DNA of 64,000 nucleotides from Prostheceraeus crozeri (GCA_907163375.1 CAJQUW010016879.1:248001-312000); one strand, 5' to 3'; shown: positions 44,888-56,691, counted from the first letter of the stretch. Notes: generated by a model not told the origin, from the sequence alone. Made by a program: numbers and translations.

Positions 44888-45388
44888 ATGCTGTATATAA
44901 TATAGTGTAATTCAAAGTCAATCAAGGCCTAAACTATTGGTTGTAAAACGGATGATGTGCGCACGTGCATCATATAGTCTGAATCTAAATAATTATGACA
45001 CATTCAATTCGAAAGTGTCCGGATGAAAGTAGTGAAAAGAATTGCTAAGGCGTAATGATAGTATTTCATGACAACAAAATATGCAATTTAACAAATTTTG
45101 ACATAATTACACAATCTTAAAATTTCACTAACTGCCTAGGGAACATTTGGCTGCCTGCCTAACTCATTGACAGCATTTGGATATATATAATATGACACTA
45201 CAAGCTTCATTAGGCTTTCAGTTTTAGGACACATGTAGACATGAACTGCATCAATTTTTGAAACTTCAACTATTTTGCTGATTGGATTATCGATCGCGCA
45301 ATTGATGCAGAATGCGCAAAAGCAGTGAAAGAATATGCTGGTTTTGCACTTTGGAATGAAAAAATCAATCATTTTTTGCGAAACTTAC

Positions 45389-45568
45389 TTATTACGCCAT
45401 ATTTGCTGAAAAATTTCCAAAGAATCAAGAAGCCTATTTTTCAATCGATCTTCTCGCAGTCTTTGACTAAAGCTGCTGCAGTCACAAATAAAGAGAATTG
45501 CGGTGACTTCACTAAAGAGTTGAATCCATTTTTTTCTTTCTCCTCTCTGTCCTCCAACGTCAAACACC
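45389..45568 (-). CDS. G-protein alpha subunit exon with switch II
   Basis: A 180-base exon between acceptor CTTCTCAG and donor AATAA/GTAAGT. It encodes [18 protein letters not shown], the DxxGQ switch II loop with the catalytic Gln intact, then [15 protein letters not shown] and [16 protein letters not shown]. The 'SS(F/Y)...REDR..NRL.(D/E)SL..F..IW.N' pattern is closest to Gs alpha ([20 protein letters not shown]). The protein would stimulate or otherwise control an effector when GTP-bound at the membrane. Exons for the P-loop and switch I were not found upstream in the window, so the gene's 5' part probably lies beyond the insertions or outside the window. Confidence 0.9.
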
Positions 45569-46020
45569 CTGAGAAGTGGAGAGGGAATACATTAATATGT
45601 TTATCAGCAGCACACACGCATAGTTTGCATATTTGCACATGATTTTACAGTGTCTGTGATGGATCATTATGGACAATAGTCCGGCTGCAGGGACAGAAGC
45701 GAAAAATAAGACTTCCACAGAATGATGTACATCATAAAGCTGCAAAGATGTGCATCATAATGCTGCGCGTCTGCCGAATTCTATGTGCATAAGAAGTTCA
45801 ATATAAGAATTTGAAAATGTTTTAGTGTCAAATCCAAGAATGGCAACTGAATTTGTAAATTCCATGTATTCGCGTATTTGCAGGTTCTATGTGGCTACAT
45901 ACGTTTAAGATCATGTTAGTTTTGTTACTGAATTTATGTATGAAAACATATGGTTCGCAAATAATCGTAGTAAACAATGAATAAAGTGGTATATACAGCG
46001 TAAGAGGTGGTTAATACTAG
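45569..46020. other. Flank between G alpha exon and retroelement
   Basis: No gene. Near 45981 is AATAAAGTGGTATAT, which resembles AATAAAGAGGTATAT at 58370 on the far side of the compound insertion. The two could be a worn target duplication. Confidence 0.4.
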
Positions 46021-46111
46021 ATTACAATGATGAAAACATGCATAAATTTGTAAATCATTCATGTCGACATGTCACAGATAAATATGTACAAGAGATGCAA
46101 TACTGCTAATG

Positions 46112-46411
46112 CTAAATAAGTTTGCAGCTAAAAAAAGTTCCTTCATGGTTCAATTGCTTGTTCAGACTAGGGTTATACTTTTTAATAAATAACGCCTCCA
46201 TAATATTCAGTTCAAAGTTATTGGACGCTTGTCCCAAGATTTTAAAGTTACTAGAGTTACAGCTACAGCTACAGTTTAGCCTATGATCCGAGATCGCAGA
46301 CATTTTTTTGACTATGTTCCTTGATTCTAGCATTCAAGTGTCTTAGAGTTCTACCAATATAAGTAGTGCGAGGATCAACCTCACAAGCATAACTATATAC
46401 GACACATGACT
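46112..46411 (-). pseudogene. GIY-YIG endonuclease region of Penelope-like copy 1
   Basis: After the reverse transcriptase frame ends, translation in another frame gives VVYSYACE...TYIGRTLRHLNARIKEH, the GIY-YIG core with its Arg and His. Further on, in yet another frame, comes FELNIMEALFIKKYNPSLN, the closing 'E...I....P.LN' block. The same offsets occur in copy 2, so they predate both copies. Either the master copy was already defective here, or the expressed copy differs. Confidence 0.75.
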
Positions 46412-48544
46412 TTAGAACCTTCGGAGTACGTTCTTTGTTCGAAAAATTTTTCTTAATATTATTGCAGGTGAAAACCCATCTGATTTGTAACTCCTTGTCA
46501 ATTTTACGAAAGATATTTTGTAATCTTTTTTTAAAATAAACTGATTGAATACCAAAAAAGGGATTTTTATTGTTTGAGTGTATGTTATGTCTTCCGTCTT
46601 GACATGGTCATTAAACTTTTTCTCTAAATAATTTTTAATAATGTTATTGATAAATTGCAACGGATATCCGTTGTTTCTAAAAATGTTGGTGAGTTTCTCC
46701 ATTTCTTCATGAAACTTCTCCCAAGTGCAGCACACTATGTATGCTCTATTTATCAGAGTGCTCAGTAGGCCTCTTTTCCACTGTATAGGACAGTTAGCCT
46801 TAAAATTCAAGATTAAACCCGTATATGTGGGTTTCCTATAAACAGAAGTGACTAGGCAACTATCAGTGACATCCAGGCTGATGTCTAAGAAAGGTAAACT
46901 ATTCCCACCAACTTCAGCGGTGAACTTCATGTTGGGATGCCATGAGTTTAGATAACTAAAGAAAGATTCATGGTCATCATCCTCAAAGATTGCTAAAATG
47001 TCGTCAACATACCTCACGTAGAACTTCAGGTTCATACGATTGATGTTGAGAAAATTTGTTCCTAATTCACCCATAAATAGGTTACTAAGAGTGGGTGCTA
47101 GTGGGCTACCCATACTAAGACCGTCACATTGACGATAAAGAGTGTTGTTAAAAGAGAAAATGCCTCCTGTCGCGAACTGCAACAGCTTTTTGAATGTGTC
47201 TCTACTAAAAGGAGGTTTTGACACATCGGAGTTGTAGACTTTATCACAAGCTAGTTCGATGACCTCTTCTAGAGGAGCGTTAGTAAAAAGACTGACCACA
47301 TCAAAGCTAACCAGTTTGGAATTTTCCGAGAAGTTATACTTATTAAGTCTATCTAGAAGATCCGTATTATTTAGAACAGAAAACTCGTTAGGAATAGCTT
47401 TGACAATAAATTGGTTGAGATATTTGGCTAAATTATACTCAGTAGTACCGAAGCTAGCGACAATGGGTCGCAGAGGGACATTTTCCTTATGTACCTTAGC
47501 TGAGCCATATAATTTACCGCTACATGCTCCTTGAGGGGTAATAGAAGCAAAAACTTTTGGATCAATGGACCCTTTGACATGTTTGTTTAAAAAATATTTC
47601 AGTTTATTTTGTTGTTTAATAACCGGATGATCTAATAGTAGATCACTATGGTTGTACGGAATTGGTGTGAACTTGCTAGAGTCCTCAACTATATCGTTGA
47701 GTTTTTTCAAGTAGTCTTCGATATTGATAACAGCAACACCGTTACCCTTATCAAAAGGGACGATTTTAATTTTGTCATTAGTTCTAAGAGACTTCACCGT
47801 TTCAATGTTGTGCTTCGTATATGCTGTTTTAGAGAAATTTTTCATACGTTTGTTGTAATTTTGCAAAGAGTTTCTAACTTCGTTACAATCATTTTTGGAA
47901 ATTTTATCCTTCGAGTGGTAGACCGCCTTTTCTAGTTGGCAAGTCAAGCTGATAGCATCACTATCGCAAGTAAACGTGGGATGTTTTAACCCCGTTTTCA
48001 AGCATTCTAGTTGTTCATTATTTAATTCTAAGGAACTAAAGTTTTGGACGGTGCCATCAGGCGTATGTACTTTATTTTGGAGAAATAAATTTAGCAGCTT
48101 TTTTTGGTGGGTGGCTGTAACCCTCTTCATACAAGCTACGTTCTCACGAGTGAAAACTTTAACAAACAGGAGACGATCAAAAGTGTTGATTTTACTAAGG
48201 ATCAGATCACGTAAGACAGTAATCTGCCTTTTCAGTTTTTTAGTCATACATTTGTGTTGAGCAATCAGCTTAGAAACTTTACGCAGCTGGCGCTCTTTGA
48301 TAATATGTGGGTTGAGAATTTTGTTGTTGTCTTTTAGACTAAGAAATTTTGGTACAAAATTATGTTCTAAACATTCGGACAAGAAAGTGATATCACATTG
48401 ATGCTTGAGAATTTTATGGTTCAGTTTTTCATATTTTCTACATGTGTTGAGATCGATGTGATATTTACGTTGTAATCTATAAAACACAGAAACAGCGTTG
48501 GTAATGCTAAGGAACCACGTTATCGCTGATAACAACATAACCAA
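46412..48544 (-). CDS. Penelope-like reverse transcriptase
   Basis: A 710-residue frame. The N-terminal 200 residues are basic and helical. Reverse transcriptase blocks follow: DKIKIVPFDKGNGVAV, KLYGSAKVHKENVPLRPIV, LVSFDVVSLFTNAPLEEV (about residue 410), QCDGLSMGSPLAPTLSNLFM and FYVRYVDDILAIF with the catalytic YVDD (about 510), then MKFTAEV...LPFLDISLD. This order, and the VSLFTN..L and FT.E......PFLD blocks, are typical of Penelope-like elements, whose enzyme primes on nicked chromosomal DNA. The GIY-YIG part lies just downstream in another frame. The start ATG follows a leader with a hammerhead-like motif. Confidence 0.93.
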   Translation of the reverse strand: MVMLLSAITWFLSITNAVSVFYRLQRKYHIDLNTCRKYEKLNHKILKHQCDITFLSECLEHNFVPKFLSLKDNNKILNPHIIKERQLRKVSKLIAQHKCMTKKLKRQITVLRDLILSKINTFDRLLFVKVFTRENVACMKRVTATHQKKLLNLFLQNKVHTPDGTVQNFSSLELNNEQLECLKTGLKHPTFTCDSDAISLTCQLEKAVYHSKDKISKNDCNEVRNSLQNYNKRMKNFSKTAYTKHNIETVKSLRTNDKIKIVPFDKGNGVAVINIEDYLKKLNDIVEDSSKFTPIPYNHSDLLLDHPVIKQQNKLKYFLNKHVKGSIDPKVFASITPQGACSGKLYGSAKVHKENVPLRPIVASFGTTEYNLAKYLNQFIVKAIPNEFSVLNNTDLLDRLNKYNFSENSKLVSFDVVSLFTNAPLEEVIELACDKVYNSDVSKPPFSRDTFKKLLQFATGGIFSFNNTLYRQCDGLSMGSPLAPTLSNLFMGELGTNFLNINRMNLKFYVRYVDDILAIFEDDDHESFFSYLNSWHPNMKFTAEVGGNSLPFLDISLDVTDSCLVTSVYRKPTYTGLILNFKANCPIQWKRGLLSTLINRAYIVCCTWEKFHEEMEKLTNIFRNNGYPLQFINNIIKNYLEKKFNDHVKTEDITYTQTIKIPFLVFNQFILKKDYKISFVKLTRSYKSDGFSPAIILRKIFRTKNVLRRF

Positions 48545-48699
48545 GGGAGCTAACGTCTTACACAGCAGATCAAAAACGAATAAGTTGAGATGTTATCACG
48601 TGGGGCGCGATTTTGAAATGTTGAAAGTTAAAACACACAGTAAAAAGAAGAAGAGAGTTACATGTCAGCACATGAATCGAAAGGTCGGAGTTGCACGAT

Positions 48700-48765
48700 G
48701 TGTATCTTCTACTCTCTATTCAACGCGTTTCGGCACAATACACTGGCCGTCGTCAGGACACACAG
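48700..48765 (-). ncRNA. Hammerhead-like motif in Penelope-like 5' leader
   Basis: On the minus strand: TCCTGACGA-CGGCCAGTGTATTGTGCC-GAAACGCG. CTGACGA and GAAAC match the conserved hammerhead core (CTGANGA, GAAA), and GGC/GCC can form stem II, though the closing pair is imperfect. Such ribozyme motifs are known in the terminal regions of Penelope-like elements. Confidence 0.5.
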
Positions 48766-48838
48766 CTCAAATCAAATTATGACCACCATGCAATTATTGC
48801 AATAAACTCCAAATTTTTGAGACGGTCAAATACGGCCG

Positions 48839-49804
48839 TATTATCAAAGAGCGCCAGCTGCGTAAAGTTTCTAAGCTGATTGCTCAACACAAATGTATGA
48901 CTAAAAAACTGAAAAGGCAGATTACTGTCTTACGTGATCTGATCCTTAGTAAAATCAACACTTTTGATCGTCTCCTGTTTGTTAAAGTTTTCACTCGTGA
49001 GAACGTAGCTTGTATGAAGAGGGTTACAGCCACCCACCAAAAAAAGCTGCTAAATTTATTTCTCCAAAATAAAGTACATACGCCTGATGGCACCGTCCAA
49101 AACTTTAGTTCCTTAGAATTAAATAATGAACAACTAGAATGCTTGAAAACGGGGTTAAAACATCCCACGTTTACTTGCGATAGTGATGCTATCAGCTTGA
49201 CTTGCCAACTAGAAAAGGCGGTCTACCACTCGAAGGATAAAATTTCCAAAAATGATTGTAACGAAGTTAGAAACTCTTTGCAAAATTACAACAAACGTAT
49301 GAAAAATTTCTCTAAAACAGCATATGCGAAGCACAACATTGAAACGGTGAAGTCTCTTAGAACTAATGACAAAATTAAAATCGTCCCTTTTGATAAGGGT
49401 AACGGTGTTGCTGTTATCAATATCGAAGACTACTTGAAAAAACTCAACGATATAGTTGAGGACTCTAGCAAGTTCACACCAATTCCGTACAACCATAGTG
49501 ATCTACTATTAGATCATCCGGTTATTAAACAACAAAATAAACTGAAATATTTTTTAAACAAACATGTCAAAGGGTCCATTGATCCAAAAGTTTTTGCTTC
49601 TATTACCCCTCAAGGAGCATGTAGCGGTAAATTATATGGCTCAGCTAAGGTACATAAGGAAAATGTCCCTCTGCGACCCATTGTCGCTAGCTTCGGTACT
49701 GCTGAGTATAATTTAGCCAAATATCTCAACCAATTTATTGTCAAAGCTATTCCTAACGAGTTTTCTGTTCTAAATAATACGGATCTTCTAGATAGACTTT
49801 ATAA
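48839..49804 (+). mobile_element. Penelope-like element, copy 2, 5' part
   Basis: Inverted relative to copy 1 and joined head to head with it. It starts inside the N-terminal coding region (matching copy 1 at about 48300), so it is 5'-truncated. The frame from 48897 encodes MTKKLKRQITVLRDL onward, nearly identical to copy 1. It is interrupted at 49804 by the foldback element and resumes at 57048. Head-to-head partial copies are common for Penelope-like elements. Confidence 0.88.
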
Positions 49805-50160
49805 GATGTCGTTGAAGTTAGCACCAACTTCAACACCAAATTTTTGAATAGAGTTTGTACAGAATAGGAAACCACATGTTTAGGTACTACTGATGACGCA
49901 GAGTTTGTACAGCCAAAAAGTTTTCCAAAATTCGAACTCTTTCACCTTCAAAATTCAAATTTAAATTCGAAAAATTGGTGCAAGTATTGGTGCTACCTGG
50001 TTAGCGAGTTTGTACAGCATTCCGGTGGAAAAATTTAGATACAAGAGCAAAAACCTGAGTTTGTACAGCAACTTCCAGCACTTTCCTTACACGAACAACC
50101 GGAAAAAACCGCCAAAAACCGATTTTTTCAAAAAATGATAAGATTTTCCAGAAAAGTTCT
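49805..50160 (+). repeat. Foldback element, left outer terminal segment
   Basis: This 356-bp segment is the inverse of 56692-57047. It holds four copies of the word GAGTTTGTACAG, at about 49851, 49900, 50006 and 50057, the same word that recurs once per tandem unit. Confidence 0.85.
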
Positions 50161-50826
50161 TGGTGCTACATGGAAAATGAGTTTGTTCAGTGCTCTAACC
50201 GGTGGAAGAGTGTTCTACTAATCCAGTCTGAGTTTGAACACACACTTCTCCGACACTCCAGCACTCCTACGACCGGTAAATACCGGTTATTGTACAGTAA
50301 CTACAAGAATACTGCCCATTTATGAACAAATCAATTGGTGCTACATGGAAAATGAGTTTGTACAGTGCTCTAACCGGTGGAAGAGTGTTCTACTAATCCA
50401 GTCTGAGTTTGAACACACACTTCTCCGACACTCCAGCACTCCTACGACCGGTAAATACCGGTTATTGTACAGTAACTACAAGAATACTGCCCATTTATGA
50501 ACAAATCAATTGGTGCTACATGGAAAATGAGTTTGTTCAGTGCTCTAACCGGTGGAAGAGTGTTCTACTAATCCAGTCTGAGTTTGAACACACACTTCTC
50601 CGACACACCAGCACTCCTACGACCGGTAAATACCGGTTATTGTACAGTAACTACAAGAATACTGCCCATTTATGAACAAATCAATTGGTGCTACATGGAA
50701 AATGAGTTTGTACAGTGCTCTAACCGGTGGAAGAGTGTTCTACTAATCCAGTCTGAGTTTGAACACACACTTCTCCGACACTCCAGCACTCCTACGACCG
50801 GTAAATACCGGTTATTGTACAGTAAC
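50161..50826 (+). repeat. Foldback element, left array of 175-bp units
   Basis: Units start at 50161, 50336, 50511 and 50686, exactly 175 bases apart, with the fourth incomplete. Each has GAGTTTGTaCAG and three ACCGGT sites, two of them as ACCGGTAAATACCGGT. Reading frames through it arise from the repeat alone. Confidence 0.92.
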
Positions 50827-53800
50827 TACATCATCGATGCGATGGTTTTGTTTCAAAATTCAATTGTCGGTTGAATCGCTATCTTCCACCAGTGAAATGA
50901 GTTGAAACAATATTCTGTTTCAAGAAATGTTATTGTCCATCAAAATATGAACTCTGCTGAGATTGGTGCACAAAACTCTGGAAAAAGCCCGAGTACTTCA
51001 TAAAGGTCACGGGTGAAAAGCTTGATGTAGGCGGTACTCCAAAAATCAATAGCTGCACCAAATTCAAATGCTGACAAGGGAGAAGGACGACAGATGAATA
51101 TCGAGTTCTCAATTTTTACATACTCTATTACAGTAGGAAGCACAGCATAGAAAGGTCAGATAGGATAAAAATGACTTGCAACATTTGTGCAATGAAGACC
51201 GAATATCTTAGATGCGATGATGATCGGACAGTCCGAGGCGCATATAGAAAAACAACTACAAGGTATAGAAAAGAGGAACATCTCTGAAAATGCCTGTACT
51301 AAGTTGTGTCAACCAATTGTAGTCAAAACAATTACAAATGCACTTAAAAATCACCGCAAAAAACAGCAATCTTGATAAATAGTGTTGCTTGTAATTCATC
51401 ACTAATATCTGGAAAACAATCGAAGGTATAATAAATGTAACAACTGGATATAATAGCTGATAGGACGAAACAATGGAAACCGTAGAATACAAAGGGAAAA
51501 GGTTTGTCTGCATATGTGAATTTAAGGTACCGCGGTTATGTATAAGTAAAATCCGGAAAACAATCAAAGGTATTGTTAAGAAGACCGATTGCAGACATAA
51601 TGTCGTATATTTCATTAACACAGCATTACGTTAAAATCGAGACCATCACTCACTACACAAAGGTCTGAACAGCAGTCCACGATCATGTGCATAGCTGAAA
51701 CACAGTGAATCTCAAGTGTCATGGAAATCTCACGTCACAGGTATAAAAGTAAGAATTGTACAGGCTTGCGTATAGCCTATACGATGAACCTTAAATGACC
51801 AAAAATGTGACCAAGCGATAAAGTTTTTAAAATACAAAAGGAAATGGTCGGGATAAGATTAATTACAACAAATTTCATGAATGCTCATGACAAGCGGAAT
51901 AAAGTAGTGGTCAAAATATTTCAATTTCGTGTTCACACTCAAAAAATGTTGAAGACTTATCGCTCAAACATGAGAGCAGGGGAGTCATAATCGTAGTTGT
52001 TGAACAGACGCTCTCTGTAATCAGTCACGCATGTTCAGATACACTACATGCTCACTAAGTAGATAATTTGAATAATTTCAAATGAAAGAATGTGATCACC
52101 AGATGTCTTAACGAGCGGTGTAGAAGGCAACCTACTGATTTTCAAGTTATGTCGTTATATCGTACAACCCGAAGTATAGCTCCTTCAAATGAAATATGCG
52201 TTACATTGCAATAACCGCAATGTAGGTTATAAACCTTGTATGTAGGTTCAACACAACTGATAGAAATAGGAACTTGATTTTCTGAACCTTAACTGATGAT
52301 GTTAATCACCGGATGTATCAAAAATTGCATCACAGTCAGGCAGGCTAGTTAGGCTCTCAGTTCAGTAGCCATAAAATGTTGACATATAAAACTTACGGGA
52401 TATATTCATGGCTAATCTCATTTTTGTTGATTTGTTCATCGTCAAATATTTGAACAATTAGATCTTTTCATGTGCTAATACTAATTAAATGATGCTGTAT
52501 AAATGAGCGTAAACCTAGCAAACTTACATATTACTTCATTTTCCTATGTGAAAGTTTGTAATTCTATGTGCCATTTAAACATAAACAGCCGCGAATAGAT
52601 TAAGAAATACAAATACACGCATTTCGCTGCAAAAGATGGAATTTCGACCTTCAGTCATCCGCCAAATTTTTAAATCAACATGTGATAGTTAAGTGACCTT
52701 GATCGTTGATTGTAGATGAAAATATTGAACATGCAGTGTATAAAAATATTGCAGGATTTATAATTACGATAGGCTGGCTTGGGGAAATGCATCATTAGGT
52801 AAATGCGATTAGGTTGTAGCCCAAACCAATAGCTCATAGCCAAGAAACCGTTAAGTTTGCATCCATATGTGCCTGCATATAGCCAATATCTAAGGCATTT
52901 TATTTCGCAAAAGTATTGCATGCCACCCTGGCACTTGGTGAAAGATTTGGCAGTTTTTGAAAATTGGGCCTTATTTGCTTTACTCTGCAACAAATTTTGT
53001 TTGCTGTCAAGAGAAGCAAGCTGGAATTAAATATGGGCGACCTTTTATATCACAGTAAGATGTCAAGTTCATCCACACGAAATAGCGGATTCGATCGAAT
53101 ACCTCTTCATTATTTACGTAGCCCGATCGATTTTGGTAGTGAAAATCAGGTCCGGGGTAAATGCGACAAGGCCCATCGAGATAGGTGCGACAACGTGCAA
53201 AATTTTGATTTTTGTCGCTTAAGTTTTTGATACACTCCTGCATGTGTCAATAAAATCGTCACCAACATATTTTGAAATCATAGATGTCTCAAACGACAAT
53301 AGGGTGCAATGCTCAAGATCCAAGCTTGTTTCGAGTTCATGGATTTCGATCGATTAATAACAGCTAGATGCCATTTCAAGTCAATCAAACGAAAGGATCT
53401 ACGTCCAGAAAGAACGAGAAACCTTTACGATATTTAGGCCTAATTCTGATATTCTTTTCTCTAATGCGCTCGTATATTTCTAAAATAGGCTAATTCTGTT
53501 TTTGAACGTATATCAGTTGTAGCATTTCATGCATGTATCCTATTTAAAAATAGGCCTATTCAGCTTCAAAATACGCTTACATACTATAAACACTGCCCAT
53601 TTTTATCTCACATAAACATAAATCTACACTAGGTGACATGCCACGCGTTATTCAGGCGCAATTACGGAACACCCCAAACATCCGTGGTTAAGGACATTCT
53701 ATTCTCCTACCCGCGTATATATGCGCTGCACTAAGAGTCAGAAATCACTTGATCTGATGCTGTTAAAACATGGGAGATGTTTAAGAATACGCGCGGGCGA

Positions 53801-54417
53801 GCGTTTATAGTTTGCGCGTCGTCCACGGTTGTCTGCGCTGCCACTTGAACCACTAATATGAACCGCTAAGCATGTTCTGTCTTCCCTGAACATGAAATTG
53901 AGGTCCTATCACATTGTTTAGCCTCTGATACAGGCAGACACATGAGACGCAAAGTCTATATAACAGGACTGCCAACTATACTTACTTATATAACTTATAT
54001 TGCAGCAATATCCCGCATAGCCACGAATGTTTGGGGTCATGTGTAATTACGCGTGATTGAGCGTGGCATGTCAACTAGTGTATCGAAATAATGATCTAGA
54101 TCAATTCTGCAATCACAAATAAACCAAGATCCACTTCTATATGTGAAAATGTCTATTCTAGGTAGCGATAAGTTAGCACTTAGGATTTCCTTGTAAAGAT
54201 CAGTTGCTCTATTACCAAGATAGGAGCGAAACACATCACCGTCATTTCATATTACATTCCCAACACATCTTCGGAGTTTAATTTGCAAATCTATATGAAA
54301 ACGTACTAAGATGCAAAATCACCCAGGCCATGTCGTATTTACCCCAATCATGAGGTAAAAGAGACTTTGAAGTCACTTACTTTGACATCAAACTTAGAGA
54401 AACTTATCATTCCATCA
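50827..54417. other. Unique centre of the foldback element
   Basis: This is 3.6 kb of non-repeated sequence between the arrays, with no transposase or other recognised gene. It contains the MITE at 53627-54080. A minus-strand frame near 53007-53243 is open but has no known domain. It may be captured genomic DNA. Confidence 0.5.
53627..54080. mobile_element. Tc1-like MITE, complete copy
   Basis: Ends are CACTAGGTGACATGCCACGC and the inverse GCGTGGCATGTCAACTAGTG, with TA on both sides (53625-53626 and 54081-54082). Imperfect inverted repeats extend to about 60 bases. The 454-bp element has no coding capacity. TA duplication and end sequence suit the Tc1/mariner group. A truncated relative lies at 12805-13135. 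Confidence 0.82.
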
Positions 54418-56691
54418 TAAATGGGCAGTATTCTTGTAGTTACTGTACAATAACCGGTATTTACCGGTCGTAGGAGTGCTGGAGTGTCGGAGAAGTGTGT
54501 GTTCAAACTCAGACTGGATTAGTAGAACACTCTTCCACAGGTTAGAGCACTGTACAAACTCATTTTCCATGTAGCACCAATTGATTTGTTCATAAATGGG
54601 CAGTATTCTTGTAGTTACTGTACAATAACCGGTATTTACCGGTCGTAGGAGTGCTGGAGTGTCGGAGAAGTGTGTGTTCAAACTCAGACTCGATTAGTAG
54701 AACACTCTTCCATCGGTTAGAGCACTGTACAAACTCATTTTCCATGTAGCACCAATTGATTTGTTCATAAATGGCCAGTATTCTTGTAGTTACTGCAGAA
54801 TAGCCGGTATTTACCGGTCGTAGGAGTGCTGGAGTGTCGGAGAAGTGTGTGTTCAAACTCAGACTCGATTAGTAGAACACTCTTCGATCGGTTAGAGCAC
54901 TGTACAAACTCATTTTCCATGTAGCACCAATTGATTTGTTCATAAATGGGCAGTATTCTTGTAGTTACTGTACAATAACCGGTATTTACCGGTCGTAGGA
55001 GTGCTGGAGTGTCGGAGAAGTGTGTGTGTTCAAACTCAGACTGGATTAGTAGAACACTCTTCCACCGGTTAGAGCACTGTACAAACTCATTTTCCATGTA
55101 GCACCAATTGATTTGTTCATAAATGGGCAGTATTCTTGTAGTTACTGTACAATAACCGGTATTTACCGGTCGTAGGAGTGCTGGAGTGTCGGAGAAGTGT
55201 GTGTGTTCAAACTCAGACTGGATTAGTAGAACACTCTTCCACCGGTTAGAGCACTGTACAAACTCATTTTCCATGTAGCACCAATTGATTTGTTCATAAA
55301 TGGCCAGTATTCTTGTAGTTACTGTACAATAACCGGTATTTACCGGTCGTAGGAGTGCTGGAGTGTCGGAGAAGTGTGTGTGTTCAAACTCAGACTGGAT
55401 TAGTAGAACACTCTTCCACCGGTTAGAGCACTGTACAAACTCATTTTCCATGTACCACCAATTGATTTGTTCATAAATGGCCAGTATTCTTGTAGTTACT
55501 GTACAATAACCGGTATTTACCGGTCGTAGGAGTGCTGGAGTGTCGGAGAAGTGTGTGTTCAAACTCAGACTGGATTAGTAGAACACTCTTCCACCGGTTA
55601 GAGCACTGTACAAACTCATTTTCCATGTAGCACCAATTGATTTGTTCATAAATGGGCAGTATTCTTGTAGTTACTGTACAATAACCGGTATTTACCGGTC
55701 GTAGGAGTGCTGGAGTGTCGGAGAAGTGTGTGTTCAAACTCAGACTGCATTAGTAGAACACTCTTCCACCGGTTAGAGCACTGTACAAACTCATTTTCCA
55801 TGTAGCACCAATTGATTTGTTCATAAATGGGCAGTATTCTTGTAGTTACTGTACAATAACCGGTATTTACCGGTCGTAGGAGTGCTGGAGTGTCGGAGAA
55901 GTGTGTGTGTTCAAACTCAGACTGGATTAGTAGAACACTCTTCCACCGGTTAGAGCACTGTACAAACTCATTTTCCATGTAGCACCAATTGATTTGTTCA
56001 TAAATGGCCAGTATTCTTGTAGTTACTGTACAATAACCGGTATTTACCGGTCGTAGGAGTGCTGGAGTGTCGGAGAAGTGTGTGTTCAAACTCAGACTGG
56101 ATTAGTAGAACACTCTTCCACCGGTTAGAGCACTGTACAAACTCATTTTCCATGTAGCACCAATTGATTTGTTCATAAATGGGCAGTATTCTTGTAGTTA
56201 CTGTACAATAACCGGTATTTACCGGTCGTAGGAGTGCTGGAGTGTCGGAGAAGTGTGTGTGTTCAAACTCAGACTGGATTAGTAGAACACTCTTCCACCG
56301 GTTAGAGCACTGTACAAACTCATTTTCCATGTAGCACCAATTGATTTGTTCATAAATGGCCAGTATTCTTGTAGTTACTGTACAATAACCGGTATTTACC
56401 GGTCGTAGGAGTGCTGGAGTGTCGGAGAAGTGTGTGTGTTCAAACTCAGACTGGATTAGTAGAACACTCTTCCACCGGTTAGAGCACTGTACAAACTCAT
56501 TTTCCATGTAGCACCAATTGATTTGTTAATAAATGGGCAGTATTCTTGTAGTTACTGTACAATAACCGGTATTTACCGGTCGTAGGAGTGCTGGAGTGTC
56601 GGAGAAGTGTGTGTTCAAACTCAGACTGGATTAGTAGAACACTCTTCCACCGGTTAGAGCACTGTACAAACTCATTTTCCATGTAGCACCA
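54418..56691 (-). repeat. Foldback element, right array of 175/177-bp units
   Basis: Thirteen units in inverted orientation to the left array. Some are 177 bp because of one extra GT in the GTGTGTGTTC run. That slip keeps a frame open over several units, giving apparent proteins of up to 265 residues that are repeat artefacts. Identity between units is very high. Confidence 0.92.

Larger units (their letters stand above)
40276..45388 (-). other. G alpha intron with insertions
   Basis: A 5.1 kb intron with donor AATAA/GTAAGT. It contains a perfect hairpin (40422-40463), a Harbinger element (40709-42717), a tRNA-like SINE head (about 43205-43275) and a TA microsatellite (44851-44887). Confidence 0.8.
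46021..48838 (-). mobile_element. Penelope-like element, copy 1 (near full length)
   Basis: The element is read on the minus strand. Its 5' leader (48545-48838) holds a hammerhead-like motif, followed by the reverse transcriptase frame (48544-46412), the GIY-YIG region (46411-46112) and a 3' tail ending near 46021. Its 3' sequence matches copy 2 up to CATCATTGTAAT. The two copies differ at only a handful of codons, so insertion was recent. Confidence 0.88.

Noticed and set aside
47259-48260. Plus-strand frames opposite the Penelope-like reverse transcriptase
   Set aside because: Shadows of the real minus-strand gene; the same shadows appear opposite copy 2.
54415-56682. Apparent proteins of 88-265 residues (MNTHFSDTPALLRPVNTGY-type repeats)
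   Set aside because: They are translations of the 175/177-bp foldback units. Frame continuity changes with a GT slip and no start or regulatory context supports a gene.
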